The position numbers and the translations under genes are program-made. DNA of 28,542 bases from Quisquiliibacterium sp036525975 (GTDB lineage Bacteria; Pseudomonadota; Gammaproteobacteria; Burkholderiales; Burkholderiaceae_E), in contig DATCZK010000142.1 in the NCBI GenBank assembly GCA_036525975.1, positions 1-28,542 of the forward strand, in the 5' to 3' direction. Positions 7,975 to 15,871 of this stretch are shown in pieces; within the stretch, counting starts at the first letter, position 1; each line of letters starts with the position of its first letter. A model generated the notes under the pieces. It had not been told where the DNA came from. It saw only the letters and a program-made list of their open reading frames with translations, and ran no database searches.

Positions 7975-8724
7975 ATGATCGAACTCGGCGTGAACATCGA
8001 CCACGTGGCGAGCGTGCGCCAGGCGCGGCGCACCTACGAGCCCGACCCGGTTTGGGCGGCGGTGGAGGCGCACCTGGGCGGGGCGGACGGCATTACCGTG
8101 CACCTGCGCGAGGACCGGCGCCACATCCAGGACCTGGACGTGCGCCGGCTGCGCGATCTCACCCACATCAAGCTCAACCTCGAGATGGCCCCCACCGACG
8201 AAATGGTCGCGATCGCCTGCGAGATCGCGCCTGAAATGGCCATGCTGGTGCCCGAAGGGCGCCACGAGGTCACGACCGAGGGCGGGCTCGACATCGTGGC
8301 CCAGGAAGCGCGGATTCGCGAGGTCGTGAACACGCTCGGCGCGGCCGGCATCCGGACCAGCGTGTTCATCGACGCGGACCTGCGCCAGGTGGAGGCGGCC
8401 GCGCGGGTTGGCGCGAGGGTCTGCGAGGTGCACACCGGACCCTACGCCCACGCCTTTCACGCTCGCGGGCGCGACGCCGAGGCGCCGGCGGTGGTGGCCG
8501 AGATCGAGCGCATCCGCGCGGCCGGGGACGCCATCCGGGCCGCCGGCATGCGCTTCAACGCGGGGCACGCGCTGAATTACTTCAACGTCCAGCCGATCGC
8601 CGCGCTTTCCGGCGTGCGCGAGCTGCACATTGGCCACGCGATCGTCTCGCGGGCGGTGTTCGTGGGGTTGCGCGAGGCGGTGAGCGAGATGAAGCGCCTG
8701 ATCCGGGAGGGAGCCGCCGCGTGA
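7975..8724 (+). CDS. pdxJ: pyridoxine 5'-phosphate synthase
   Basis: PdxJ makes pyridoxine 5'-phosphate from deoxyxylulose 5-phosphate and 1-amino-acetone 3-phosphate, the last ring-closing step of DXP-dependent vitamin B6 synthesis. The 249-residue TIM-barrel protein starts with the family hallmark MIELGVNIDHVASVRQARR. The general-acid/base residues of the E. coli enzyme (His45, Glu72, His193) correspond to His43 in GITVHLREDRRHI, Glu70 in KLNLEMAPT and His198 in NAGHALNY. The start is the ATG at 7975. The stop overlaps the acpS GTG start in a GTGA, giving translational coupling in the usual pdxJ-acpS pair. Confidence 0.97.
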   Translation: MIELGVNIDHVASVRQARRTYEPDPVWAAVEAHLGGADGITVHLREDRRHIQDLDVRRLRDLTHIKLNLEMAPTDEMVAIACEIAPEMAMLVPEGRHEVTTEGGLDIVAQEARIREVVNTLGAAGIRTSVFIDADLRQVEAAARVGARVCEVHTGPYAHAFHARGRDAEAPAVVAEIERIRAAGDAIRAAGMRFNAGHALNYFNVQPIAALSGVRELHIGHAIVSRAVFVGLREAVSEMKRLIREGAAA

Positions 8725-9143
8725 TCTACGGCATCGGCTCCGACGTGGTGCTGGTGCGACGCGTGGAAGACCTGCTCGCGCGCTATGGCGAGCGATTCGC
8801 GCGTCGCGTGCTCGGTCCGCAAGAGCTGGCCGAGTATCGCCGGCGCGCCGGTCGCGGTGCGCACGGCGCCGGGTACGCAGCGCGCTATCTCGCCAAGCGC
8901 TTCGCCGCCAAGGAGGCTTTCTCGAAGGCGCTCGGTCTGGGGTTGCGCGGTCCGATGACGCTTCTTTCGCTGCAGGTGCTCAACGACGCGCGCGGCAAGC
9001 CGGTGCCGGTGGCGGGCAAGGCGCTCGAGCCCTACCTGCGCGAGCGGCGGCTGGTGGCGCACGTGTCGCTGTCCGACGAGGTGGACAGCGCCGTGGCCTT
9101 CGTGATCATCGAACGAGAACCCGACCCAGGAGAAGAGCAATGA
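8721..9143 (+). CDS. acpS: holo-[acyl-carrier-protein] synthase
   Basis: AcpS transfers the 4'-phosphopantetheine group from coenzyme A to apo-ACP, providing the carrier that FabF-type enzymes use. The 140-residue product has the two AcpS signature blocks: MIYGIGSDVVLVRRVEDL with the Mg2+ ligand Asp8, and RYLAKRFAAKEAFSKALG with Glu65 and Lys64. It is slightly longer than the 126-residue E. coli protein, mainly in the GPQELAEYRRRAGRGAHGAGY segment between the motifs. The GTG start at 8721 overlaps the end of pdxJ by four bases, and its own stop overlaps the nagZ start (ATGA). Confidence 0.95.
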   Translation: MIYGIGSDVVLVRRVEDLLARYGERFARRVLGPQELAEYRRRAGRGAHGAGYAARYLAKRFAAKEAFSKALGLGLRGPMTLLSLQVLNDARGKPVPVAGKALEPYLRERRLVAHVSLSDEVDSAVAFVIIEREPDPGEEQ

Positions 9144-10093
9144 TCCCCCCAACCAACGGACCGGTCATCCTCGATGTCGGCGGCACCGAACTGGCGGGCG
9201 AGGACATCGATCGGCTGAGCCATCCTCTGGTCGGCGGCGTGATCCTGTTCGCGCGCAACTACGAGTCGCGCGCGCAGCTCGCCGCGCTGTGCCGGCAGAT
9301 CCACGCGCTGCGCCACCCGCCGCTGCTGATCTGCGTCGACCACGAGGGCGGTCGGGTGCAGCGCTTTCGCGAGGGTTTCAGCAAGATCGAGCCGATGCGC
9401 GAGGTGGGGCTCCTGTGGGACCGCAACCCGCTCGCCGCGTGCAAGCGCGCGACCGAGATCGGGCACACGATCGGCTCGGAGTTGCGCGAGGTGGGCGTGG
9501 ACCTGAGCTTCACGCCGGTGCTCGACCTCGACCACGGGCCTTCGGGCGTGATCGGCGACCGTGCGTTGCACCGCGACCCGCGCGTGGTCACGCTGCTCGC
9601 CAAGAGCCTGAACCACGGGCTCCTGCTGGCCGGAATGGCCAATTGCGGCAAGCACTTCCCGGGCCATGGCTACGCGCGCGCAGATTCCCACACCGAGCTG
9701 CCCACCGACGATCGCGACCTCGCGGCCATCCTCGCCGACGACGCCGCCCCCTATGCCTGGCTGGGCGAGGCGCTCGCCGCCGTGATGCCCGCGCACGTCG
9801 TCTACACCAAGGTCGACCCGATGCCGGCCGGTTTCTCCAGGCGCTGGTTGCAGACGATCCTGCGGCGCAGGCTGGGGTTTCGCGGCATGGTGTTCAGCGA
9901 CGACCTCACGATGGCGGGGGCCGCGGTGGCGGGCGGGATCGTCGAACGCGGAACCGCGGCGCTGGAAGCCGGTTGCGACATGATCCTGGTGTGCAACCAG
10001 CCCGCGATGGCCGACGCATTGCTCGACGGCCTGCGCTGGAAGGCGCCGCGCGCGCTCGCCGAGCGCGTGCAGCGGGTGCGCGCGCGCGGCTGA
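9140..10093 (+). CDS. nagZ: beta-N-acetylhexosaminidase NagZ
   Basis: NagZ is a cytoplasmic family GH3 enzyme that removes N-acetylglucosamine from anhydro-muropeptides during cell-wall recycling, and so feeds the AmpR/beta-lactamase signal in bacteria that have it. The 317-residue product shows the GH3 motif GKHFPGHG (170-177), the Asp-His dyad in ADSHTELP (Asp182, His184), the substrate-binding ICVDHEGGRVQRF block (about 64-76), and the nucleophile Asp254 in VFSDDLTMAGA. There is no signal peptide. The ATG overlaps the acpS stop by four bases. It is somewhat shorter than the ~340-residue enzymes at the C-terminus but looks complete. Confidence 0.95.
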   Translation: MIPPTNGPVILDVGGTELAGEDIDRLSHPLVGGVILFARNYESRAQLAALCRQIHALRHPPLLICVDHEGGRVQRFREGFSKIEPMREVGLLWDRNPLAACKRATEIGHTIGSELREVGVDLSFTPVLDLDHGPSGVIGDRALHRDPRVVTLLAKSLNHGLLLAGMANCGKHFPGHGYARADSHTELPTDDRDLAAILADDAAPYAWLGEALAAVMPAHVVYTKVDPMPAGFSRRWLQTILRRRLGFRGMVFSDDLTMAGAAVAGGIVERGTAALEAGCDMILVCNQPAMADALLDGLRWKAPRALAERVQRVRARG

Positions 10094-10117
10094 GGCGCCC
10101 GGCGCTCGAGGCTGCGA

Positions 10118-12013
10118 GTGGGCACAGGGACGCGCCGGCCCGAGCCCGGGCACGATCGCGACGCCGCAGCATCGGGCGAGGGCGAATTCGACCTCGAGGG
10201 CTACCTCGCGCAGCTGCCGCACCGCCCGGGCGTCTACCGGATGCTGGGCGAGGGCGGCACCGTGATGTACGTGGGCAAGGCGCGCGACCTGCGCAAGCGC
10301 GTGACTTCGTACTTCCGGGCGAATGCGGTGGGCCCCCGGATCGCGCAGATGGTGGCGAAGATCCGCCGGATCGAGACCACCGTCACGCGCTCCGAGGCCG
10401 AGGCCCTGCTGCTCGAGAACAACCTGATCAAGGCGCACAGGCCGCGCTACAACATCGTCTTTCGCGACGACAAGAGCTACCCCTACGTGCGCATCAGCGG
10501 GCACGCGTACCCGCGAATCTCCTACTACCGCGGTGCGGTCGACCGCCGCAACCAGTACTTCGGGCCCTATCCCAATGCCTGGTCGGTGCGCCAGAGCCTG
10601 CAGACGCTGCAAAAGGCGTTCCGGCTGCGCACCTGCGAAGACACCGTGTTCGCGAACCGTTCGCGCCCCTGCCTGCTCTACCAGATCGAGCGCTGCACGG
10701 GGCCCTGCGTGGGCGCGGTGAGCGAGGCCGACTACGCGCGCGACGTGCGCGACGCCGTGCGCTTCCTGCGCGGCGAGCAGGCCGACGTGATCCGCGAGCT
10801 CGAGGCGCAGATGCACGCCGAGGCGGCCGGGCTGCGCTTCGAGGAGGCCGCCAGGCTTCGCAATCGCGTGAGCGCGCTCGCGAGCCTTCAGCAGCAGCAG
10901 GCGATGGAGGCGGGCAGCGACGTGGACGCCGACGTGCTCGCCGTGGCGGTTCGCGGCGGCCGGGTGTGCGTGAACCTGGCGATGGTGCGCGGCGGGCGGC
11001 ACCTGGGCGACCGTGCCTACTTTCCGTCGCAGGCGGCCGAGGTCGTCGCAGGCGAGGAGGGCTTCGAGGACGAGGTGCTCGAAGCCTTTTGCCTGCAGCA
11101 CTACGACGACGGTTTCGTGCCGCCGGTGCTGATCGCATCGCGCGAGGTCGTCTCCGGGGCCCTGCTCGAATGGCTGCGCGAGCGCGCCGGCGGCAAGCTG
11201 CAATGGGCGGGCCGGCCGATCGGGCAGCGCCGCGCCTGGCTGGAGATGGCGCGCCAGAACGGCGAGCTGGCGCTCGCGAGGCTGCTCGCCGAGGAGGGCT
11301 CGCAGCAGGCGCGCACCCGCGCGCTCGCCGACGCGCTGGAGCTCGACTCTGACGCCGACCTCGACGCGTTGCGCATCGAGTGCTTCGACGTGAGCCACAC
11401 CGCGGGCGAAGCCGCACAGGCCTCGTGCGTGGTCTACGCGCAGCACGCGATGCAACCCTCGCAGTACCGCCGCTTCAACATCGAGGGCATCACCGGCGGC
11501 GACGACTACGCGGCGATGCGCCAGGTGCTCGCGCGCCGTTACGGCAAGGTGGCCGAAGGCGGCGCCACGGTGCCCGACCTGGTGCTGATCGACGGTGGCG
11601 CGGGCCAGGTCGAGGCCGCGCGCGAGGTATTCGTGGAGCTCGGGCTCGATCCGCGCGTGCTCGTGGGGGTGGCCAAGGGCGAGGCGCGCAAGGTGGGTCT
11701 GGAGACGCTGGTGTTCGCGGGCGAGCGCGCGCCGCTCGTTCTCGGGCGCGATTCCGCGGCGTTGATGCTGGTGGCGCAGATCCGCGACGAGGCGCACCGG
11801 TTCGCGATCACCGGAATGCGCACGCGGCGCGCGCGCGCGCGCAACGTCTCGAAGCTCGAGGAGGTGGACGGCGTGGGGCCGCGCAAGAGGCAGCGGCTGC
11901 TCGCGCGATTCGGCGGATTGCGTGGCATCATGGCGGCTAGCGTCGAGGACCTCGCGGGCGTGGATGGCGTGTCGCGCAAGCTGGCCGAAGAGATCTATCG
12001 ACGACTCCACTGA
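10118..12013 (+). CDS. uvrC: excinuclease ABC subunit C
   Basis: UvrC makes both incisions around a lesion marked by UvrA-UvrB in nucleotide excision repair. Domains in order: GIY-YIG nuclease (about 34-110, with GVY at 38-40 and YVG at 51-53), a Cys-rich linker, a UVR motif that contacts UvrB (about 210-245), an RNase H-like nuclease with the DVSHTAGEAAQASCVVY block, and a C-terminal helix-hairpin-helix pair (VDGVGPRKRQRLLARFGGL). Cys173, Cys185, Cys193 and Cys197 have the spacing of the four Fe-S ligands reported for E. coli UvrC. The GTG at 10118 gives 631 residues with ~25 extra hydrophilic ones before the GIY-YIG domain; no ATG lies nearby. Confidence 0.95.
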   Translation: MGTGTRRPEPGHDRDAAASGEGEFDLEGYLAQLPHRPGVYRMLGEGGTVMYVGKARDLRKRVTSYFRANAVGPRIAQMVAKIRRIETTVTRSEAEALLLENNLIKAHRPRYNIVFRDDKSYPYVRISGHAYPRISYYRGAVDRRNQYFGPYPNAWSVRQSLQTLQKAFRLRTCEDTVFANRSRPCLLYQIERCTGPCVGAVSEADYARDVRDAVRFLRGEQADVIRELEAQMHAEAAGLRFEEAARLRNRVSALASLQQQQAMEAGSDVDADVLAVAVRGGRVCVNLAMVRGGRHLGDRAYFPSQAAEVVAGEEGFEDEVLEAFCLQHYDDGFVPPVLIASREVVSGALLEWLRERAGGKLQWAGRPIGQRRAWLEMARQNGELALARLLAEEGSQQARTRALADALELDSDADLDALRIECFDVSHTAGEAAQASCVVYAQHAMQPSQYRRFNIEGITGGDDYAAMRQVLARRYGKVAEGGATVPDLVLIDGGAGQVEAAREVFVELGLDPRVLVGVAKGEARKVGLETLVFAGERAPLVLGRDSAALMLVAQIRDEAHRFAITGMRTRRARARNVSKLEEVDGVGPRKRQRLLARFGGLRGIMAASVEDLAGVDGVSRKLAEEIYRRLH

Positions 12014-12045
12014 CCCGGAATCGCGCAACCCGCACCCACATCGCC

Positions 12046-12606
12046 GTGACGACGCTGCCCAACCTGCTCACATGGCTGCGCGTGCTGGCGATCCCGCTGC
12101 TCGTCTCGCTGTTCTACCTGCCGATGCCCGTTGGGCTGATCAACGTCGCGGCCACCACGCTGTTCGTGGCCGCCGCACTCACCGACTGGTTCGACGGGTG
12201 GCTTGCCCGCAAGCTCGGGCAGACCTCGCCGTTCGGCGCCTTCCTCGACCCGGTGGCCGACAAGCTCCTCGTGTGCGCGGCGCTGGTCATGCTGGTGGAG
12301 CTGCAGCGCGTGGAGGCGGTGGTGGCGCTGGTCATCGTCGGCCGCGAGATCACGATCTCGGCGCTGCGCGAGTGGATGGCGCAGATGGGCGCGCGAGCGA
12401 GCGTTGCCGTGCACTCGATCGGAAAATTCAAGACCGCCGCGCAGATGGTCGCGATCCCGATGCTGCTGTTCGACGGGGTGCTTTTCGGCGTGATCGACTG
12501 CCGGCTCTACGGCAGTTGGCTGATCTACATCGCGGCCACGCTCACGGTCATTTCCATGGGTTATTACCTGCGCCGCGCGTGGCCGCACATGCGTGATGCG
12601 ATTTGA
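12046..12606 (+). CDS. pgsA: CDP-diacylglycerol-glycerol-3-phosphate phosphatidyltransferase
   Basis: PgsA makes phosphatidylglycerol phosphate, the committed step to phosphatidylglycerol and cardiolipin, in the inner membrane. The 186-residue product has the full CDP-alcohol phosphotransferase signature: Asp47, Asp50-Gly51, Ala54-Arg55, Gly64, Asp68 and Asp72, within TDWFDGWLARKLG and GAFLDPVADK. Several hydrophobic helices flank it, including one near the C-terminus (LIYIAATLTVISMGYYL). The GTG start at 12046 gives VTTLPNLLTWLRV, which matches the family N-terminus. It lies 32 bases after uvrC, the same uvrC-pgsA order as in E. coli. The stop codon overlaps the -35 box of the tRNA promoter. 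Confidence 0.95.
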   Translation: MTTLPNLLTWLRVLAIPLLVSLFYLPMPVGLINVAATTLFVAAALTDWFDGWLARKLGQTSPFGAFLDPVADKLLVCAALVMLVELQRVEAVVALVIVGREITISALREWMAQMGARASVAVHSIGKFKTAAQMVAIPMLLFDGVLFGVIDCRLYGSWLIYIAATLTVISMGYYLRRAWPHMRDAI

Positions 12607-12630
12607 CACTCACTTGCCCCACGCTATAAT
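12603..12630 (+). promoter_or_regulatory. consensus sigma-70 promoter for tRNA-Gly
   Basis: A perfect -35 box TTGACA (12603-12608) and a perfect -10 box TATAAT (12625-12630) are separated by 16 bases. Transcription would begin near 12637, about ten bases before the tRNA-Gly 5' end. The -35 box overlaps the pgsA stop codon (TGA at 12604-12606). In a GC-rich genome two exact hexamers at this spacing, directly upstream of a tRNA, make a convincing strong promoter. Confidence 0.9.
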
Positions 12631-12646
12631 TCCGCTCTTGCACGAT

Positions 12647-12722
12647 GCGGGAATAGCTCAGTTGGTAGAGCGCAACCTTGCCAAGGTTGAGGTCGCGAGT
12701 TCGAGACTCGTTTCCCGCTCCA
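12647..12722 (+). tRNA. tRNA-Gly (anticodon GCC)
   Basis: A 76-base cloverleaf with encoded CCA. The acceptor arm pairs GCGGGAA (12647-12653) with TTCCCGC (12712-12718), then T and CCA (12720-12722). The D arm has TAGCTCAGTTGGTAGAGC, and the anticodon stem CAACC/GGTTG encloses the loop TTGCCAA with anticodon GCC at 12680-12682. The T arm contains GTTCGAG. Its place just after pgsA matches E. coli glyW. Confidence 0.97.
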
Positions 12723-12731
12723 GATTTCTCC

Positions 12732-12756
12732 AAAGGGAAGCCGCGCTTCCCTTTTT
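12732..12756 (+). terminator. terminator-like hairpin between tRNA-Gly and tRNA-Cys
   Basis: The arms AAAGGGAAGC (12732-12741) and GCTTCCCTTT (12745-12754) pair perfectly over ten base pairs around a three-base loop, and a run of five T sits at 12752-12756. This is a strong Rho-independent terminator shape. It starts 10 bases after the tRNA-Gly CCA and ends only 14 bases before tRNA-Cys, leaving little room for a separate promoter for the latter. Confidence 0.8.
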
Positions 12757-12770
12757 GGTTTATGCACCCT

Positions 12771-12844
12771 GGCGGGATGGCAGAGTGGTCATGCAGCGGC
12801 CTGCAAAGCCGTCAACGCCGGTTCGATTCCGACTCCCGCCTCCA
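12771..12844 (+). tRNA. tRNA-Cys (anticodon GCA)
   Basis: A 74-base cloverleaf with encoded CCA. The acceptor arm pairs GGCGGGA (12771-12777) with TCCCGCC (12834-12840), followed by T and CCA (12842-12844). The anticodon stem GCGGC/GCCGT, closed by one G-T pair, holds the loop CTGCAAA with anticodon GCA at 12803-12805. The T arm contains GTTCGATTCC. Its order after tRNA-Gly(GCC) matches E. coli glyW-cysT. The next coding start is only 11 bases downstream. Confidence 0.97.
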
Positions 12845-12855
12845 GAGTGCCGCTG

Positions 12856-14151
12856 ATGCCAGACCCGAAGTTTCCCGAACTCGACGCCATGCGGCTCGAC
12901 GGGCGCGTGAAGGGCATTGCCGGGCACGTTGCGCCGCTCGCCCTCGGCGATGTCGGCTCGGCCGGGTGGAACGTCCTTGCCGAGGACCTCACGCTGCCGC
13001 TGGCGGTGCTGCACCAGAGCGCGCTCGAGCACAACGCGCAGTGGATGAAGGCCTTCCTCGCGCGCACCGGCGCGATCGTCGCGCCGCACGGCAAGACCAC
13101 GATGAGCCCGCAGCTGTTTCGCCGCCAGGTGGACGACGGCGCCTGGGCGATGACGGTGGCCACGATCCAGCAGCTGCAGGTGGCGCGCCACTACGGATTC
13201 CAGCGCCTGGTGCTCGCGAACCAGCTGATCGGCAAGCAGGCGATCGGCTACGTGCTCGAGGAGCTCGCGCGCGACCCGGGTTTCGAGTTCTACAGCCTGG
13301 TGGACTCGGTCGCGCACGTGCGGATGCTCGAGCGCGCCTGCGCGGCGCAGGGCGCCGCGAGGCCCCTCACCGTGCTGCTCGAGTGCGGCATGGCGGGCGG
13401 TCGCACCGGGGTGCGCGACCTTGCGGGCGCGCTCGAGGTGGCGCGCGCGGTTGCCGCGTCGCAGCACCTCGCGCTGGTCGGCGTGGAGGGCTTCGAGGGC
13501 CTGGTCTCGGGCCACGGGGCCGCGGGCAGGGTGTCGGAGTTCCTCGACTTCATCGTGGCGGCGGCGCGCGAGCTCGACGCGGCCGACCTGTTCGCGCCGG
13601 GCCGCGTGCTGCTCAGCGCCGGCGGCTCGGCGTTCTACGACCTGGTGGCGGCCAAGTTCGCGAGCGCGGGTCTGGGGCGCGAGACCACCACGCTCACCCG
13701 CAGCGGCTGCTACATCACCCACGACAGCGGCACCTACGCCGAGCACTTCGGAAAGATCCTCGAGCGCTCGCCCGAGCTGCAGTCGATCGGCGAGGGGCCG
13801 AGGGCCGCGATCGAGGTCTGGGCCTACGTGCAGTCGATCCCCGAGCCGGGCAGGGCGATCGTCACGATGGGCAAGCGCGACGTCTCCCACGACGCGCACC
13901 TGCCGTTTCCGCAGCGCTGGTACCGGCCCGGCACCCGGCCGCGCGCGCCCCGCGCGCTCGCAGGGCACGCCTGCACGGCACTCAACGACCAGCACGGCTA
14001 CCTCGAGCTCCCGCCGGATTCGCCGCTCGAGGTGGGCGACATGGTCGGGTTCGGGATCTCGCATCCGTGCTTGACCTTTGACAAATGGTTGGTGATGATG
14101 CTGGTCGATGACGATTTTCACGTCATCGGTGCCATCCGTACGTTCTTCTGA
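12856..14151 (+). CDS. PLP-dependent amino acid deaminase (D-serine dehydratase-like fold)
   Basis: A fold-type III pyridoxal phosphate enzyme of the group containing eukaryotic-type D-serine dehydratase and D-threonine aldolase, commonly annotated as amino acid deaminase. From the ATG at 12856 it has 431 residues. The PLP lysine is Lys80 in APHGKTTMSP, in the position of the RPHxKTH motif of D-threonine aldolases. Near the C-terminus, GISHPCLTFDKW supplies a His403/Cys405 pair like the zinc site of D-serine dehydratase, which favours dehydratase/deaminase chemistry over aldolase. The middle contains the barrel motifs VLLECGMAGGRTGV and SAGGSAFYDLV. Known relatives act on D-serine or D-threonine; the exact substrate is unknown. 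A GTG at 12847 is a less likely start. The start lies 11 bases after tRNA-Cys, and the ABC transporter operon follows after 69 bases. Confidence 0.85.
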   Translation: MPDPKFPELDAMRLDGRVKGIAGHVAPLALGDVGSAGWNVLAEDLTLPLAVLHQSALEHNAQWMKAFLARTGAIVAPHGKTTMSPQLFRRQVDDGAWAMTVATIQQLQVARHYGFQRLVLANQLIGKQAIGYVLEELARDPGFEFYSLVDSVAHVRMLERACAAQGAARPLTVLLECGMAGGRTGVRDLAGALEVARAVAASQHLALVGVEGFEGLVSGHGAAGRVSEFLDFIVAAARELDAADLFAPGRVLLSAGGSAFYDLVAAKFASAGLGRETTTLTRSGCYITHDSGTYAEHFGKILERSPELQSIGEGPRAAIEVWAYVQSIPEPGRAIVTMGKRDVSHDAHLPFPQRWYRPGTRPRAPRALAGHACTALNDQHGYLELPPDSPLEVGDMVGFGISHPCLTFDKWLVMMLVDDDFHVIGAIRTFF

Positions 14152-14220
14152 GCGCCGACACGCAGAAGCGGCGCCAGCTGGGCATGTTGTGCCGTATCAA
14201 CACACATTGGGAGACATAGC

Positions 14221-15825
14221 ATGCTGATTCGCGCACTCCGATCAGGGGTCCTTTTTGCTGCGGCGCTCGGCTTCGCGGGCGGGCTCGCGACGGCGCCCGC
14301 GGCGCACGCGCAGGAGAAGGTGCTTCGCGCCGTGATGCACGCCGACGTGCGCACGATCGACCCGTTCTGGACCACGCAGACCATCGCCGGCATCCACGGG
14401 CTGATGATCTACGACACGCTGTTCTCCAGCGACATCAACCTCAACCCGCAACCGCAGATGGTCGAGTCCTGGACGGTGAGCCCCGACCGCAAGGTCTACA
14501 CCTTCAAGCTGCGCGACGGCCTGAAGTTCCACGACGGCACCGCGGTCACCTCCAAGGACGTGGTCGCGTCGATGAACCGCTGGGGCAAGCGCGACGGCGC
14601 CGGCAAGCAGCTGATGGGCTACACGAAGTCTCTGGTCGCCAAGGACGCCAAGACCTTCGAGTGGACGCTCACCGAGCCCTACGGCCTGCTGATCGACATC
14701 CTCGCCAAGACCGGCACCAGCATTCCGTTCGTGATGCGCGAGAAGGAGGCGATGGTCGACCCGTTCCAGCAGATCACCGAGGTGGTGGGGTCGGGCCCGT
14801 TCATGTTCAAGCGCGACGAGTGGGTGCCGGGCAGCAAGACCGTCTACGTCAAGTTCAAGGACTACGTGCCGCGCAAGGAGCCCGCATCCGGGCACGCCGG
14901 CGGCAAGGTCGTGAAGGTCGATCGCGTCGAGTTCATCTGGATGTCCGACCCCCAGACCGCGCAGGCCGCGCTGGTCGCGGGCGAGATCGACTACCTGGAA
15001 AACCCGGCGATCGACTTCCTGCCCATGCTCAAGACCACGCCCGGCATCACGCTCGCCACGCACCCGGCCATGGGAACGATGGGCATCCTGCAACTGAACC
15101 ACCTGCACCCGCCCTTCAACAACGTGAAGGCGCGCCAGGCGATGTACTACCTGATCAACAACGCCGACTTCCTGAACACGATCGCGCCCGACCCGAGCCT
15201 GCAGACGCTGTGCTACTCGTACTTCGGCTGCGGCGTGGCGATGGAGACCGACGCGGGCAGCGAACCGTACAAGAGCGCGAAGAACATCGCGAAGGCCGAG
15301 CAGCTGTTCAAGGAAGCCGGGTACAAGGGCGAGCCGATCACGATCCTGCACGCCACCGATCACCTGTACATCAACCCCTCGAACCTGGTGATGATCCAGC
15401 AGTTGCGCAAGGCGCCCTTCCTCAAGCTCGACGTGCAGGCGATGGACTGGGGTTCGGTGGTCGCGCGCCGCGCCAAGAAGGAAACGCCCGCGAACGGCGG
15501 GTGGAACATCTTCATCACCGGCACCACCGTGGTCACTTCGTCGAGCCCCGTGACGCACACCTCGATCGGGATGGGCTGCGACAAGGCCTGGTTCGGCTGG
15601 CCCTGCGACAAGCGCTTCGAGGACCTGCGCAAGGAGTGGGCCTTCGCAGCCGACGTGGAAACGCGCAAGAAGGTCGCGGTCGAGCTCTCCAAGCGCGCCT
15701 ACGACCAGGTGCCCTACATCTCGTTCGCGCAGTGGCGCAACCCGGTTGCGTATCGCAGCGACCGGATCTCCGGCGTGCAGACGATGCCGTCGGTGCCGCC
15801 GATGTGGAACATCGAGAAGAAATAG
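14221..15825 (+). CDS. peptide-type ABC transporter substrate-binding protein
   Basis: A 534-residue family 5 extracellular solute-binding protein (DppA/OppA type) that captures the substrate in the periplasm. A Sec signal peptide covers about residues 1-30, with cleavage likely at AHA before QEKV; there is no lipobox Cys. Typical family motifs follow: MHADVRTIDPFWTT, MVESWTVSPDRKVYTFKLRDGLKFHDGTAV split over residues 80-110, and the later VKARQAMYYLINNADFL block. Family members bind di- or oligopeptides, but also nickel, heme precursors, opines or sugars, so the ligand cannot be named. A Shine-Dalgarno GGGAG at 14209-14213 sits seven bases before the ATG. It is the first transporter gene of the operon. 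Confidence 0.93.
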   Translation: MLIRALRSGVLFAAALGFAGGLATAPAAHAQEKVLRAVMHADVRTIDPFWTTQTIAGIHGLMIYDTLFSSDINLNPQPQMVESWTVSPDRKVYTFKLRDGLKFHDGTAVTSKDVVASMNRWGKRDGAGKQLMGYTKSLVAKDAKTFEWTLTEPYGLLIDILAKTGTSIPFVMREKEAMVDPFQQITEVVGSGPFMFKRDEWVPGSKTVYVKFKDYVPRKEPASGHAGGKVVKVDRVEFIWMSDPQTAQAALVAGEIDYLENPAIDFLPMLKTTPGITLATHPAMGTMGILQLNHLHPPFNNVKARQAMYYLINNADFLNTIAPDPSLQTLCYSYFGCGVAMETDAGSEPYKSAKNIAKAEQLFKEAGYKGEPITILHATDHLYINPSNLVMIQQLRKAPFLKLDVQAMDWGSVVARRAKKETPANGGWNIFITGTTVVTSSSPVTHTSIGMGCDKAWFGWPCDKRFEDLRKEWAFAADVETRKKVAVELSKRAYDQVPYISFAQWRNPVAYRSDRISGVQTMPSVPPMWNIEKK

Positions 15826-15871
15826 GGCGCATCGCCACGCACGAAGAGCAGGCCGACGTTAGGGCGCGGTC

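Noticed and set aside
5917..8637. Long minus-strand open frame (906 codons) opposite rnc, era, recO and pdxJ
   Set aside because: Same shadow effect; it crosses several well-identified plus-strand genes and has no recognisable motif.
9032..12028. Minus-strand open frame of 998 codons opposite acpS, nagZ and uvrC
   Set aside because: Composition is that of reverse-complemented G/C-ending codons, with no domain signatures.
12593..12856. Short plus-strand open frame over the two tRNAs
   Set aside because: It consists of tRNA and terminator sequence; both cloverleaves are complete, so coding is not credible.
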